Of a stretch of 15,999 bases of DNA, positions 9,001 through 15,571 are shown piece by piece. The stretch covers positions 1 to 15,999 of the forward strand of contig CAMCPC010000006.1 in the NCBI GenBank assembly GCA_945876665.1, read 5' to 3'. The translations under genes and the position numbers were made by a program. This DNA is from an uncultured Oscillospiraceae bacterium (GTDB lineage: Bacteria; Bacillota; Clostridia; UBA1381). Below the pieces are notes generated by a model. That model saw nothing but the letters and a program-made list of their open reading frames with translations, made no database searches and had not been told where the DNA came from. Each line of letters opens with the position of its first letter. Positions within the stretch are counted from its first letter, which is position 1.

Positions 9001-9601
9001 CAACGGCTATGATATGCAGATGGTAATATACGCGCTTGCGGCGGCGCAGCTTATGAAGAATGACGGCAAGGACGTTGACGTGACGGGGATTTATTATACG
9101 GCTGTAAGGAGCAAATACAAAAATCTGACTTCAACCGTTACGGAGGACAACATAAAGGAAAAAAACGCCAAGGATATGTGTCTTGACGGTGTGACCTTTG
9201 CCGACGAGGGCGAGGAGGAACGTGGCAAGATGCTTTACAGTATGGATAACGACTTCTTCCGCAATCAGGAAAGTATTTTCACAAAGGTGAAGCTTGACAA
9301 GGACGGGAACATAAAAGGGGTAAAATCCCTTGACGAGATAAACGGACTTATGGCGCACGTGAAGGACACGCTTATTGACATGGACAGCCGTACAAGAAGC
9401 GGCGAGATAAGCCTTAATCCGTATGACACAGGCGGCATGAGCGGAGTGTGCGCCTACTGCGATTACAGCAGTGTGTGCAAGTTTGACGAAAACAAACGCG
9501 AAATGCGTGAGCCGCATGGCGAGGCAAATGAAATATGGGAAACGATGAAAACAAAGGGCGCTGCATTGAGAGGGGTGAAGAACGATGCCGACATGGACTG
9601 A
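6095..9601 (+). CDS. addB: AddB subunit of the AddAB helicase-nuclease
   Basis: A 1168-residue partner of AddA in processing double-strand DNA ends for RecA-dependent repair. A Walker A site, GAICSGKS, lies at 8-15. The C-terminal nuclease domain carries MGSYAHRV, LQGLIDRIDI and DYKTG with catalytic Asp955. Four Cys that match the AddB iron-sulfur cluster are present: C798 (in ARCPFEYFL) and C1119, C1122 and C1128 (CAYCDYSSVC). Their spacing closely parallels Bacillus subtilis AddB, where the cluster staples the nuclease domain. ATG at 6095 was chosen because AAAGGA precedes it and the protein then begins MGISIIRGAICSGKS. An earlier in-frame ATG at 6005 lies inside the metK terminator and upstream of the promoter. 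The gene overlaps addA by 17 nt. Confidence 0.95.
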   Translation: MGISIIRGAICSGKSRMCLDGIERVHNENPDARCIMIVPDHYSYETEKTFVEKFGGIGLNNIEVLTLRRMAINNLSSSELNHLTEAGKQMLIYKAVTTACEELREIDGMDMKLITSMRRQGFLDVAASLISEMKRYLVTPQMLLERAQSVANNQTLKNKLTALSLVYEKYMEYVGESDCTDSEDDLYRLAQHIEDGNEFDANTYVWVNRFDKFMPQQLCVLEALLKKGVHMTVSICCPAAEDETERELYIQTEKTVDKIMSLAQTYGFEGEYTAGKGLSHLADKPDLYRLFRYWTEDFVCEEKPQNMALFQSRDTYGEIERIACKIIDLVRDDGYRFRDIALLCGNEEEYRHLIEAVFGEYEIPYFTDRKIILSDHPIAMQILSLFDVLEEDWSYESVFRYLRSGFIYRKEQKGKFTFYNPINQEDIDALENFVLKCGIRGAKRWLSEEAWLKENDIVDAAFGEEGADEVDEKIDALRREIAAPLAKFAEAVKGKKTAVDFATALFTYLEDINLYAGLKSEIAAFKKNGMVNEAEQFTKIWNLILDVLNQTTTALAEDKMKIDEFAEYMSVGLSKCEIRTIPSGIDQVYVGSVERSSHANVRAMFVVGAKNGTFPTSIKTEGFLSNKDRNTLQEDYGITLAPDTKKKMDEQYFKVYRALCAVSEKLFLSYSIQDEEGKTQTASHMLTDIYRKFPKMRVSDNLMRDASKDGVYISSPKATIHKMLINLSGRYDGQKNPLWDMVYDWYNVNPEWKKILSLMDRADYYNRRGIMLDGDIANMLYGGKITYSASRINTFARCPFEYFLKYGLGARVREEWDVTPANMGSYAHRVINDFCIAVEDGAQTNAEKISAWRALDDEKRNEILDKIVSDTCENMLSSGVRDKERTASIFRRMGRTISSAAELVQKSLSAGDFAENGMECKFEIDLTENVALQGLIDRIDICETDSGKSYMRIIDYKTGRTEFDVMNIANGYDMQMVIYALAAAQLMKNDGKDVDVTGIYYTAVRSKYKNLTSTVTEDNIKEKNAKDMCLDGVTFADEGEEERGKMLYSMDNDFFRNQESIFTKVKLDKDGNIKGVKSLDEINGLMAHVKDTLIDMDSRTRSGEISLNPYDTGGMSGVCAYCDYSSVCKFDENKREMREPHGEANEIWETMKTKGAALRGVKNDADMD

Positions 9602-12600
9602 CGCGCAGAAAAATGCGATTTATGAGCCTTCGGGCAATGGCAATATACTTGTATCCGCGGCGGCAGGCTCGGGTAAGACGGCTGTGCTTGTGGAGCGTAT
9701 CGCCGATATGGTGATGCGTGACGAGGACAGAGTATCAATTGATGAGCTGCTTGTAGTCACGTTTACGGAAGCTGCGGCGGCAGAAATGAAGGAGCGAATT
9801 ATAAGCCGCATAAACAAGGCATACCGTGAGGAAATAAGCAGCGGCAATATCACAAAGGCAAAGTACCTCAAGGAGCAAATTCACCTTACAGCGTCAGCGG
9901 ATATAAACACGATTGACTCGTTCTGTCTGAGTGTTGTAAAAAATAATTTCCATGTGCTTGGAATTGACCCGAATTTCAGCATAATGGATAACAATGAGGG
10001 CGATATGCTTATGGACGACACGCTTTCGGAGCTGTTTATGTCCCTGTACGCGTCAGAGGACGCGGAGGAAAGGGAGCGTTTTATTTCGCTTGTCAATGTG
10101 TATGCGTCCAACCGTGATGATGAGGGGTTGAAGAATGTTGTGCGCAAGATATATAATTTCACGCAGACATTTCCGCAGCCGATGGAGTGGCTCCGTGAAA
10201 AGGCGGATATGTACAGCGCCGATATGACGGAAAGCAAATGGATACAGGACGTATTCATCACAAGGCACAGGGATTATATCGTGCGGACACATGAAAAATT
10301 CTGGAATGAGCTGTCCCATAAGATGCTTGACATTGTAAAGGAAAAGTATGATATAGACACGGGAAATTATATTGCGTATGAGGAAATAAAGGAAGCCTCA
10401 GAATACTGGGGAAAAATATGGAGCAATGTATGCAAATGCCGCGAGGCGGTAAAGGTGCTTAAGGCAACCGACAGCTATGACGGTATGTACGAATTTTACA
10501 AAACGTATATAGAAAAGAAATCATTTCTTGGTTCGGCTATAAACACTCCGCCCAAAAAGAAAGAAGCGTCAGACGAGGAATGGCAGCTATACTATAATGA
10601 ATACAACTATATGCGTGACGACTTGCGGGAGGCGTGTATGGAGCTTCCGACGAGGGACGCGGAAAGCTTTAATGAATATGTACATTCAGAAGAGCTGAAA
10701 AAAAGTGTAGATGATATTGTATGGCTTGTGGAAGTATTTGACAAAAGCTTTGAGGAAAAGAAAAACAGGAAGAATGAAAAATCCTTTGCGGATATAGAGC
10801 ATCTGGCATGCAGGCTGTTTGGAGAAAATGAAAATATCCGTGATGAATATTCACAGCGTTACAGAGAAATCCTTATAGACGAATATCAGGACACAAACGG
10901 CTTGCAGGACGCGATATTCACTTCTATTTCACGCGATAATAAAAATATGTTCATGGTGGGCGACCTGAAACAGAGTATTTACGCATTCCGCGGCGGCGAC
11001 CCGATGATATTCAAGGAAAAGAGCCGCCTTTACGGTGACGGAAACGGCGGCAGAAAAATAATACTGTCGCAGAATTTCAGAAGCCGGCAGGAGGTTTTAA
11101 GAAGTATAAACGCTGTGTTCGGCTCTGTTATGTCGGACGAGGTGGGCGACGTTGAATATAACGATAATGAAGCATTAAAACGGGAAAAAGACCGGGAATG
11201 TTATATTGACGGTGAAAATCTGCCCAATAGGGAAAACAGAAAAAACGGCTATAATTCGGAGCTGTACAGAATTGCCGTATTCAAGGAGGACGAGGAAACC
11301 GAAGAAGACGTGACGGCAGAAAGAGCCGAGGCGGCGTGCATTGCGGATAGAATATGCTCGCTTGTGGACGGTCATTTCAAGATATACGCAGGCGACGGAG
11401 AGTACCGCGACATAGAGTACCGCGACATTGTGGTGCTTATGCGTTCTGTAAGGGGCAGCGGCGACGTGGTGCGTGAAACGCTTGAGAGGTACAAAATACC
11501 TGCGTTTGTTCAGAAAGAGGAATACTTTGAACGCCGTGAGATTAAGCTTATGCTGTCGCTTATTTCGCTCATAAACAATCATATGCAGGATATTCCGCTT
11601 GTTGCCGTTATGCGTTCACCCATAGGCGGCTTTACGGAAAACGAGCTTGCTATGATTAAGATTGGTTATCACGGCAAATCCTTTTATAAGGCGGTAAAGG
11701 GATATAAGGTTGGTGAAACGGAGCTGACGGAGGAGGAAAAAAGACTTCGCGGCAAGTGTTACCGCTTTATAGCAGACCTTGACCGTTGGAGAGGTTATGT
11801 TAAGATGAAATCCATTGCATCGCTCATATGGACACTGTATGAGGAAACGGGCTTTTATGATTTCATGGGCGCGCTTGAGGGCGGCGAGGAGGCACAGGCA
11901 AACCTTAAGCTGCTGTATGAAAGGGCGAAACGCTATGAGGAGTCAGGATTTAAGGGCATTTTCAATTTTATACGCTACATTGAGCGTATGGAGAACAGAA
12001 ATGACGACATAAGCGGCGCAAAGCTTGTGAACGAGAGCCATAACGTGGTAAGGATAATGACGATACATAAGAGCAAGGGTCTGGAATTTCCGGTGGTATT
12101 CCTTGCGCGGACGGAAAAGAAATTTGTTTCAAATTTTCCGAGTGATGAAAACAGAGTGCGTCTGCATAAGGATTTAGGTATCGGCGTTGACTATTATAAT
12201 TATGAAGATATGTACTGCAAAAAGCTGATGTTCAACAAGTACATCAAGGAGGAAAACGACAGGGAACACCGCAGCGAGGAAATGCGCCTTATGTACGTTG
12301 CAATGACGCGCGCAAAGGAAAAGCTTATCGTGACAGGCGCGAGGACATACAAGAATGAGGACAGCTATCTGGAATATCTTGAAATGATGAACAATATATA
12401 TTCGGGATTTACGGGACTTTCGCGCGCTGCCGCAAATGCAAAATGTTACAGTGATTGGATTGTTCCTGCCGTAATGTGTGACGGAGATTATTGGGTAAGC
12501 TATGAGAAAAAAGTTTCTTCTATAGAATATGAAGCTGAGGAAACGACAGAAAAAGAGGAAATCGTAATAGAAAATCCCGATGAAATGCGCGGTGCGGTAC

Positions 12601-13319
12601 AGAAAATTCTTGAATTTAAGTATGAGTACCCCCAAAGCGGCGCTATTCCCGCAAAAACCTCCGTTACGGCAATTAAGGAAATGGAGGACGCGGAGCATGT
12701 CCATGAGGACGACCCTGTATACATGACGCAGAAGCCAAAGTTTATGCGGAAGGAAAGATTGGGCGCGCAGATTGGTACGGCACATCATCAGGTGATGGCG
12801 TATATAGACATTGCAGAAATGAGCAAAACGGCAGAGGACGGTTATGAGGATTTTGTCAGAGGTGAAATTGCGCGTATTGCAGATATGGGTCAGATTGAAA
12901 AGGAAATCGTGGAGGATAAGGAAATCACCGATATGATATGCGCCAATGTCTGCGGTTTTTTCAGAAGTGATATGGGCAGGGTGCTTTTTGAGGCTAAGCG
13001 CGTTTACCGTGAAAGACCCTTTGAGATTGAAATAACAGCGCAGGAATATGACGGAAGTCTTTCTGACGCTTATGATGGTGAAAGGGTTGTTGTTCAGGGT
13101 ATTATTGACTTGTACTTTGAGGATAAGAACGGCGATATAATTCTTGTAGACTACAAAACCGACCGCTGTAAAACACATGAGGAACAGATGCAGGTGGCGC
13201 GCCGCTACGCAAAGCAGATTGAGCTGTACGGCAAGGCAATGGAAAAAATATTAAAAAAATCTGTAAAAGATAAATATTTGTATTTATTTTCTGCACAAAG
13301 TGTGGTAAAATTAGATTAG
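9585..13319 (+). CDS. addA: AddA subunit of the AddAB helicase-nuclease
   Basis: A 1244-residue UvrD-type superfamily 1 helicase fused to a RecB-type nuclease. Visible in order are: a Q-motif region with WTDAQKNAI; Walker A SAAAGSGKT (24-32); Walker B IDEYQDTN, with D432 and E433; motif III GDLKQSIYAFRGGDP; motif IV LSQNFRSRQEVL; motif V IMTIHKSKGLEFPVVFLA; and motif VI RLMYVAMTRAKEKL. The C-terminal nuclease domain has GTAHHQVMAYI, VVQGIIDLYFED and VDYKTDR with catalytic Asp1189. All key residues for ATP hydrolysis and cleavage appear intact. ATG at 9585 follows AGGGGTGA at 9571-9578, inside the end of addB, which points to coupled translation and equal subunit supply. An unusual repeated pentapeptide EYRDI lies near residues 606-615, encoded by a tandem 15-bp repeat. 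Confidence 0.96.
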   Translation: MPTWTDAQKNAIYEPSGNGNILVSAAAGSGKTAVLVERIADMVMRDEDRVSIDELLVVTFTEAAAAEMKERIISRINKAYREEISSGNITKAKYLKEQIHLTASADINTIDSFCLSVVKNNFHVLGIDPNFSIMDNNEGDMLMDDTLSELFMSLYASEDAEERERFISLVNVYASNRDDEGLKNVVRKIYNFTQTFPQPMEWLREKADMYSADMTESKWIQDVFITRHRDYIVRTHEKFWNELSHKMLDIVKEKYDIDTGNYIAYEEIKEASEYWGKIWSNVCKCREAVKVLKATDSYDGMYEFYKTYIEKKSFLGSAINTPPKKKEASDEEWQLYYNEYNYMRDDLREACMELPTRDAESFNEYVHSEELKKSVDDIVWLVEVFDKSFEEKKNRKNEKSFADIEHLACRLFGENENIRDEYSQRYREILIDEYQDTNGLQDAIFTSISRDNKNMFMVGDLKQSIYAFRGGDPMIFKEKSRLYGDGNGGRKIILSQNFRSRQEVLRSINAVFGSVMSDEVGDVEYNDNEALKREKDRECYIDGENLPNRENRKNGYNSELYRIAVFKEDEETEEDVTAERAEAACIADRICSLVDGHFKIYAGDGEYRDIEYRDIVVLMRSVRGSGDVVRETLERYKIPAFVQKEEYFERREIKLMLSLISLINNHMQDIPLVAVMRSPIGGFTENELAMIKIGYHGKSFYKAVKGYKVGETELTEEEKRLRGKCYRFIADLDRWRGYVKMKSIASLIWTLYEETGFYDFMGALEGGEEAQANLKLLYERAKRYEESGFKGIFNFIRYIERMENRNDDISGAKLVNESHNVVRIMTIHKSKGLEFPVVFLARTEKKFVSNFPSDENRVRLHKDLGIGVDYYNYEDMYCKKLMFNKYIKEENDREHRSEEMRLMYVAMTRAKEKLIVTGARTYKNEDSYLEYLEMMNNIYSGFTGLSRAAANAKCYSDWIVPAVMCDGDYWVSYEKKVSSIEYEAEETTEKEEIVIENPDEMRGAVQKILEFKYEYPQSGAIPAKTSVTAIKEMEDAEHVHEDDPVYMTQKPKFMRKERLGAQIGTAHHQVMAYIDIAEMSKTAEDGYEDFVRGEIARIADMGQIEKEIVEDKEITDMICANVCGFFRSDMGRVLFEAKRVYRERPFEIEITAQEYDGSLSDAYDGERVVVQGIIDLYFEDKNGDIILVDYKTDRCKTHEEQMQVARRYAKQIELYGKAMEKILKKSVKDKYLYLFSAQSVVKLD
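11400..11429 (+). repeat. Tandem 15-bp in-frame duplication within addA
   Basis: Two adjacent copies of gagtaccgcgacat plus one base (a in the first, t in the second) are identical at 14 of 15 positions. They encode EYRDI twice, just before the VVLMRS strand of the helicase. AddA relatives normally have one YRDIV(V/I)L segment here. The near identity at the DNA level suggests a recent replication-slippage event. Confidence 0.85.
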
Positions 13320-13343
13320 TACAAAATTTTTGAGGTGAAAACG

Positions 13344-13703
13344 ATGGCGAATTACGGCAATTTTAATTTTAATAGGAAAAGAAAGGGCAAAAAAATTATT
13401 ACTGCCGTTGTGTGTATTATAGTGTTGCTGCTTGCCGTTGTGTTTTATATAGGAATAACGGCAGGCTCGGACAGTGAGGAAATGCAGAGGGTTTCGTCAG
13501 CGGTGGCGGAGAATACGCAGCTGAAGCAGCAGATAAGCGAGCTTAACAATCAGATTGAAAAAATGCAGAAAGAGATTGATGACCTTAATGCGCAGCTTGC
13601 TCTGCGTCCTACCATCGCGCCCACGCCATACGCCGCCCAAGGCGGCGCAGCGCCTACGCTGCCTCCGGTGTCTACACTTTCGCCGCGTGAGGGGATAAGA
13701 TAA
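13344..13703 (+). CDS. Small bitopic membrane protein with coiled coil, function unknown
   Basis: I do not recognise this 119-residue protein. It has a basic cytoplasmic N-terminus (RKRKGKK, 11-17), one membrane helix (about 18-40), and an extracytoplasmic coiled coil with regular heptad positions: L60, I64, L67, I71, M74, I78, L81 and L85. A Pro/Ala/Gly/Thr-rich tail (89-119) follows. The topology resembles the FtsL/DivIC/FtsB group of division proteins, but that is a likeness of shape, not evidence of homology. ATG at 13344 follows TGAGGTGA with 5-nt spacing; a GTG at 13335 lies inside that site and is rejected. It is 24 nt after addA and probably co-transcribed. The last 30 codons are more GC-rich and contain a CGCCGCC/GGCGGCG hairpin (13631-13647), so the tail may have been altered by the neighbouring palindromic element. 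Confidence 0.7.
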   Translation: MANYGNFNFNRKRKGKKIITAVVCIIVLLLAVVFYIGITAGSDSEEMQRVSSAVAENTQLKQQISELNNQIEKMQKEIDDLNAQLALRPTIAPTPYAAQGGAAPTLPPVSTLSPREGIR

Positions 13704-13724
13704 ATTATTGTTTGGCGGTATTGT

Positions 13725-13814
13725 GGGACGGCGTCCTCGACGTCCCGTTGTAGGGGCGGCTATCAGCCGCCCGCCGTACACATTTCAATTCGGGCGGATA
13801 ATATCCGCCCCTAC
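13725..13814. repeat. Cluster of GC-rich palindromic modules (REP/MITE-like)
   Basis: Three palindromes follow each other after the coiled-coil gene. The first (13725-13746) is GGGACG...CGTCCC around a 10-nt centre. The second (13754-13772) is GGGCGGCT, loop ATC, AGCCGCCC. The third (13792-13810) is GGGCGGAT, loop AAT, ATCCGCCC. The second and third, with flanks (13750-13773 and 13791-13814), are inverted copies of one 24-nt module that match at 21 of 24 positions and are separated by 17 nt. The rest of the gap is AT-rich, so these blocks stand out by composition. None is followed by a T-run on the + strand, so they are not classical terminators, although no other terminator closes the addBA operon. 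Similar palindromes are scattered in many Clostridia genomes, as far as I recall. Confidence 0.75.
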
Positions 13815-13867
13815 GAACGCACGCCATCGGTTACACACATAAATTATAATTTATATTTATAAAAAAC

Positions 13868-13921
13868 TTTTTGAAAAAAAGTAAAAAATAGCTTGACTTA
13901 TTATCCCATTAATGATATAAT
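13868..13921 (+). promoter_or_regulatory. Strong promoter with UP-like A-tracts for rpmG-secE-nusG
   Basis: TTGACT at 13893-13898 and TATAAT at 13916-13921 are 17 nt apart, and TGA directly before TATAAT gives an extended -10. The 25 nt upstream of the -35 box are almost all A and T, with runs of seven and six A, as in UP elements bound by the alpha C-terminal domain. The expected start is near 13928. This is the best promoter in the window and fits the high expression needed for this block. Confidence 0.88.
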
Positions 13922-13938
13922 ATCTCTGCTCGAATAAA

Positions 13939-13971
13939 AGCTCTTTTTTTTATGCTTGAAATAAAAGAGCT
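13939..13971 (+). promoter_or_regulatory. Leader hairpin upstream of rpmG
   Basis: AGCTCTTTT at 13939-13947 and AAAAGAGCT at 13963-13971 form a perfect 9-bp stem around a 15-nt loop, in the 5' leader about 11 nt after the predicted transcription start. The left arm continues into a run of T residues. No T-run follows the stem, so it is not a terminator. It may protect the 5' end or be part of a leader control; its role is not known. Confidence 0.5.
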
Positions 13972-13999
13972 GACATATATAAATGCGGAGGTGTTAGAA

Positions 14000-14149
14000 A
14001 TGAGAGTAAAAATTACATTAGCATGCAGCGAGTGCAAGCAGAGAAACTATAACACAATGAAGAATAAGAAGAATGATCCTGACAGACTTGAAATGAATAA
14101 GTATTGTAAGTTCTGCAGAAAGCACACTCTTCACAAGGAAACAAAGTAA
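14000..14149 (+). CDS. rpmG: 50S ribosomal protein L33, zinc-binding form
   Basis: A 49-residue ribosomal protein of the large subunit. Two Cys pairs, C9/C12 (ACSEC) and C36/C39 (YCKFC), mark the zinc-binding (C+) form. Family features are [16 protein letters not shown] at the start and HTLHKETK at the end. ATG at 14000 has GGAGGTG at 13987-13993 with 6-nt spacing. A longer in-frame ATG at 13952 lies inside the leader hairpin and adds 16 residues not found in L33. In many Firmicutes this gene sits just before secE, as here. It is the first gene after the strong promoter. Confidence 0.95.
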   Translation: MRVKITLACSECKQRNYNTMKNKKNDPDRLEMNKYCKFCRKHTLHKETK

Positions 14150-14175
14150 ATCGGATTGAGTAAGGATGTGTAAAA

Positions 14176-14406
14176 ATGGCTGATACAAATTTATCAAAGA
14201 CAAAGAAGGCAAGCTTTGGCACAAGAGTCAAGAGATTCTTTAAGGATACCAAGGCTGAGCTTAAGAAGGTTACATGGCCTACAAAGGAACAGCTTATTCA
14301 CAACACAGGCGTAATTATCGTGTTCATCATTATAATTACAATCATCCTGTCATTGCTTGATGTTGGATTTGCACAACTGTTCAAGATGCTGACTAACATA
14401 TTATAA
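14176..14406 (+). CDS. secE: Preprotein translocase subunit SecE
   Basis: A 76-residue subunit of the SecYEG channel. It shows the short single-helix form of Gram-positive bacteria. An amphipathic N-terminal part (RVKRFFKDTKAELKKVTWPT, about 18-36) is followed by one membrane helix at about 44-64. The ELKKVTWPT segment is the family hallmark. AAGGA at 14162-14166 precedes the ATG at 14176 by 9 nt. It is 26 nt after rpmG and 47 nt before nusG, the conserved order. The stop codon lies inside an AT-rich perfect dyad (14401-14419). Confidence 0.95.
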   Translation: MADTNLSKTKKASFGTRVKRFFKDTKAELKKVTWPTKEQLIHNTGVIIVFIIIITIILSLLDVGFAQLFKMLTNIL

Positions 14407-14419
14407 TTTGAAATTATAA
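14401..14419. repeat. AT-rich perfect dyad spanning the secE stop codon
   Basis: TTATAATTT (14401-14409) and AAATTATAA (14411-14419) are perfect inverted copies about a central G. In RNA it would be a weak all-A/U hairpin without a following U-run. It could be an RNA-processing site or chance in an AT-rich spacer. Confidence 0.5.
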
Positions 14420-14453
14420 TAAACAGATTAATTGTCAGGGAAGGAGAACGGTT

Positions 14454-14978
14454 ATGGCAGAAGAAGCAAAATGGTATGTGGCTCACACGTATTCAGGTTA
14501 TGAAAACAAGGTAAAGGATAACATAGAAAAATCTGTTGAGAACCGTGGTGTGCAGGATTTGATTCTTGACGTACGAGTACCTACCGAGGACGTTGTTGAG
14601 GAAAAGGGCGACACAAAGAAAATTGTTAAGCGCAAGATTTTTCCGGGTTATGTTGTTATCAAGATGGTAATGACGGACGAAAGCTGGTATATCGTAAGAA
14701 ATACGCGCGGCGTCACGGGTTTTGTCGGACCCGGCTCAAAGCCTGTTCCGCTTTCTGACGAAGAAGTGGAAAGAATGGGTGTCGAGGTAATCCGTATGAA
14801 GGATATTGACTTTGCCGTTGGAGATACTGTTTCTATTAAATCAGGCCCTATGGAAGGCTTTTCGGGTAAGGTTACGAGCATTAACAATGAAACGCGCAAG
14901 ATTAATGTCGCAGTTTCAATGTTCGGACGTGAAACCCCTGTTGAAATTGACTATACACAGGTTGAACACATGGAATAG
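14454..14978 (+). CDS. nusG: Transcription termination/antitermination factor NusG
   Basis: A 174-residue elongation factor that binds the RNA polymerase clamp through its NGN domain and contacts Rho or ribosomal protein S10 through its KOW domain. The NGN domain opens with AKWYVAHTYSGYENKV (5-20) and contains KRKIFPGYVVIKM (59-71) and WYIVRNTRGVTGFVG (78-92). The KOW domain starts near 122 with VGDTVSIKSGPMEGFSGKV and ends with MFGRETPVEIDYTQVE. Length and domain order are typical. ATG at 14454 follows AAGGAGAA at 14441-14448. It lies between secE and rplK, the standard place, and probably shares the transcript started at about 13928. Confidence 0.97.
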   Translation: MAEEAKWYVAHTYSGYENKVKDNIEKSVENRGVQDLILDVRVPTEDVVEEKGDTKKIVKRKIFPGYVVIKMVMTDESWYIVRNTRGVTGFVGPGSKPVPLSDEEVERMGVEVIRMKDIDFAVGDTVSIKSGPMEGFSGKVTSINNETRKINVAVSMFGRETPVEIDYTQVEHME

Positions 14979-14996
14979 TCGGTTACTTAATTATTG

Positions 14997-15023
14997 ATAT
15001 GAACGGACAAGCACCGTTTATAT
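14997..15023 (+). promoter_or_regulatory. Stem-loop in the nusG-rplK spacer
   Basis: ATATGAACGG (14997-15006) pairs with CCGTTTATAT (15014-15023) to give a 10-bp stem with one G-U pair and a 7-nt loop. It lies upstream of the L1-like element and is not followed by a U-run. It may be an accessory part of the rplK leader or an RNA-processing site. Confidence 0.45.
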
Positions 15024-15040
15024 ATATCCCTCTGGTAACA

Positions 15041-15069
15041 GTGGGAGGGCATTTGCCCGCAATTACCAC
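15041..15069 (+). promoter_or_regulatory. L1-binding-like ribosomal leader RNA upstream of rplK
   Basis: GTGG (15041-15044) pairs with CCAC (15066-15069). The upper stem GGGC (15047-15050) pairs with GCCC (15055-15058) over an ATTT loop. Between the two stems is an asymmetric internal loop, GA on the left and GCAATTA on the right. This layout matches the known mRNA target of ribosomal protein L1, which mimics its 23S rRNA site and represses the L11-L1 operon. TGGTAA (15033-15038) could instead pair with TTACCA (15063-15068), giving a competing fold. Confidence 0.75.
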
Positions 15070-15113
15070 ATTCATATAGCGCAAAGCTATGATTTTTCAA
15101 GGAGGTGGCCATT

Positions 15114-15539
15114 ATGGCACAAAAGGTTGCAGGTTATATTAAATTACAGATTCCTGCTGGTAAAGCAACCCCAGCACCACCGGTTGGTCCGGCTCTTGGT
15201 CAGCACGGTGTAAACATTATGCAGTTTGCAAAGGAATTTAACGAAAAAACAGCAAAGGACGCAGGTCTTATCATTCCTGTAGTTATTACAGTATATGCTG
15301 ACCGTTCTTTCTCATTCGTAACAAAGACACCGCCGGCTGCAGTTCTTATCAAGAAGGCTTGTAAGATTGAAAGCGGCTCAGGTGTTCCTAACAAGACAAA
15401 GGTAGCTACAATTTCAAAGGCTGATCTTCAGGCTATCGCAGAGCAGAAGATGCCTGACCTTAACGCAGCAAGCTTAGAGGCTGCTATGAGCATGATCGCA
15501 GGTACTTGCAGAAGTATGGGCGTTCTTATCGGTGACTAA
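15114..15539 (+). CDS. rplK: 50S ribosomal protein L11
   Basis: A 141-residue protein, the exact usual length for L11. It binds the GTPase-associated region of 23S rRNA and forms the base of the L7/L12 stalk. The N-terminal domain contains [20 protein letters not shown] (10-29) and QHGVNIMQF (30-38), with the prolines of the thiostrepton-binding face. The C-terminal RNA-binding domain includes [11 protein letters not shown] and ends with [15 protein letters not shown] at 15114 follows AAGGAGG at 15099-15105 with 8-nt spacing. An in-frame GTG at 15105 overlaps that site and is rejected. An L1-like leader RNA lies upstream, so feedback control by L1 is likely. Confidence 0.97.
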   Translation: MAQKVAGYIKLQIPAGKATPAPPVGPALGQHGVNIMQFAKEFNEKTAKDAGLIIPVVITVYADRSFSFVTKTPPAAVLIKKACKIESGSGVPNKTKVATISKADLQAIAEQKMPDLNAASLEAAMSMIAGTCRSMGVLIGD

Positions 15540-15571
15540 TTGCCGATACGGTAACTAATTTGTTAAGAGAA

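Noticed and set aside
12174..13178. A 334-codon open frame on the - strand
   Set aside because: It lies wholly inside addA, whose frame is intact with helicase and nuclease motifs. The - strand product is rich in Phe, His and Arg runs with no recognisable domain, and no ribosome binding site was noted. It is a shadow.
13725..13814. A CRISPR array
   Set aside because: The modules are inverted, not direct, repeats; there are only two, and the 17-nt gap is too short for a spacer.
14806..14997. A 63-codon + strand open frame overlapping nusG
   Set aside because: It runs in another frame through the KOW domain of nusG and has no family features.
14994..15024. A promoter for rplK (TTGATA with TATATA)
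   Set aside because: The spacing would be 19 nt and the -10 match is poor; the T/A-rich stretch is better explained as the arms of a stem-loop. rplK more likely shares the upstream transcript.
15076..15097. A terminator or attenuator just before the rplK ribosome binding site
   Set aside because: ATAGC/GCTAT is only a 5-bp stem and the following TTTTT is interrupted from it by GA; too weak to call.
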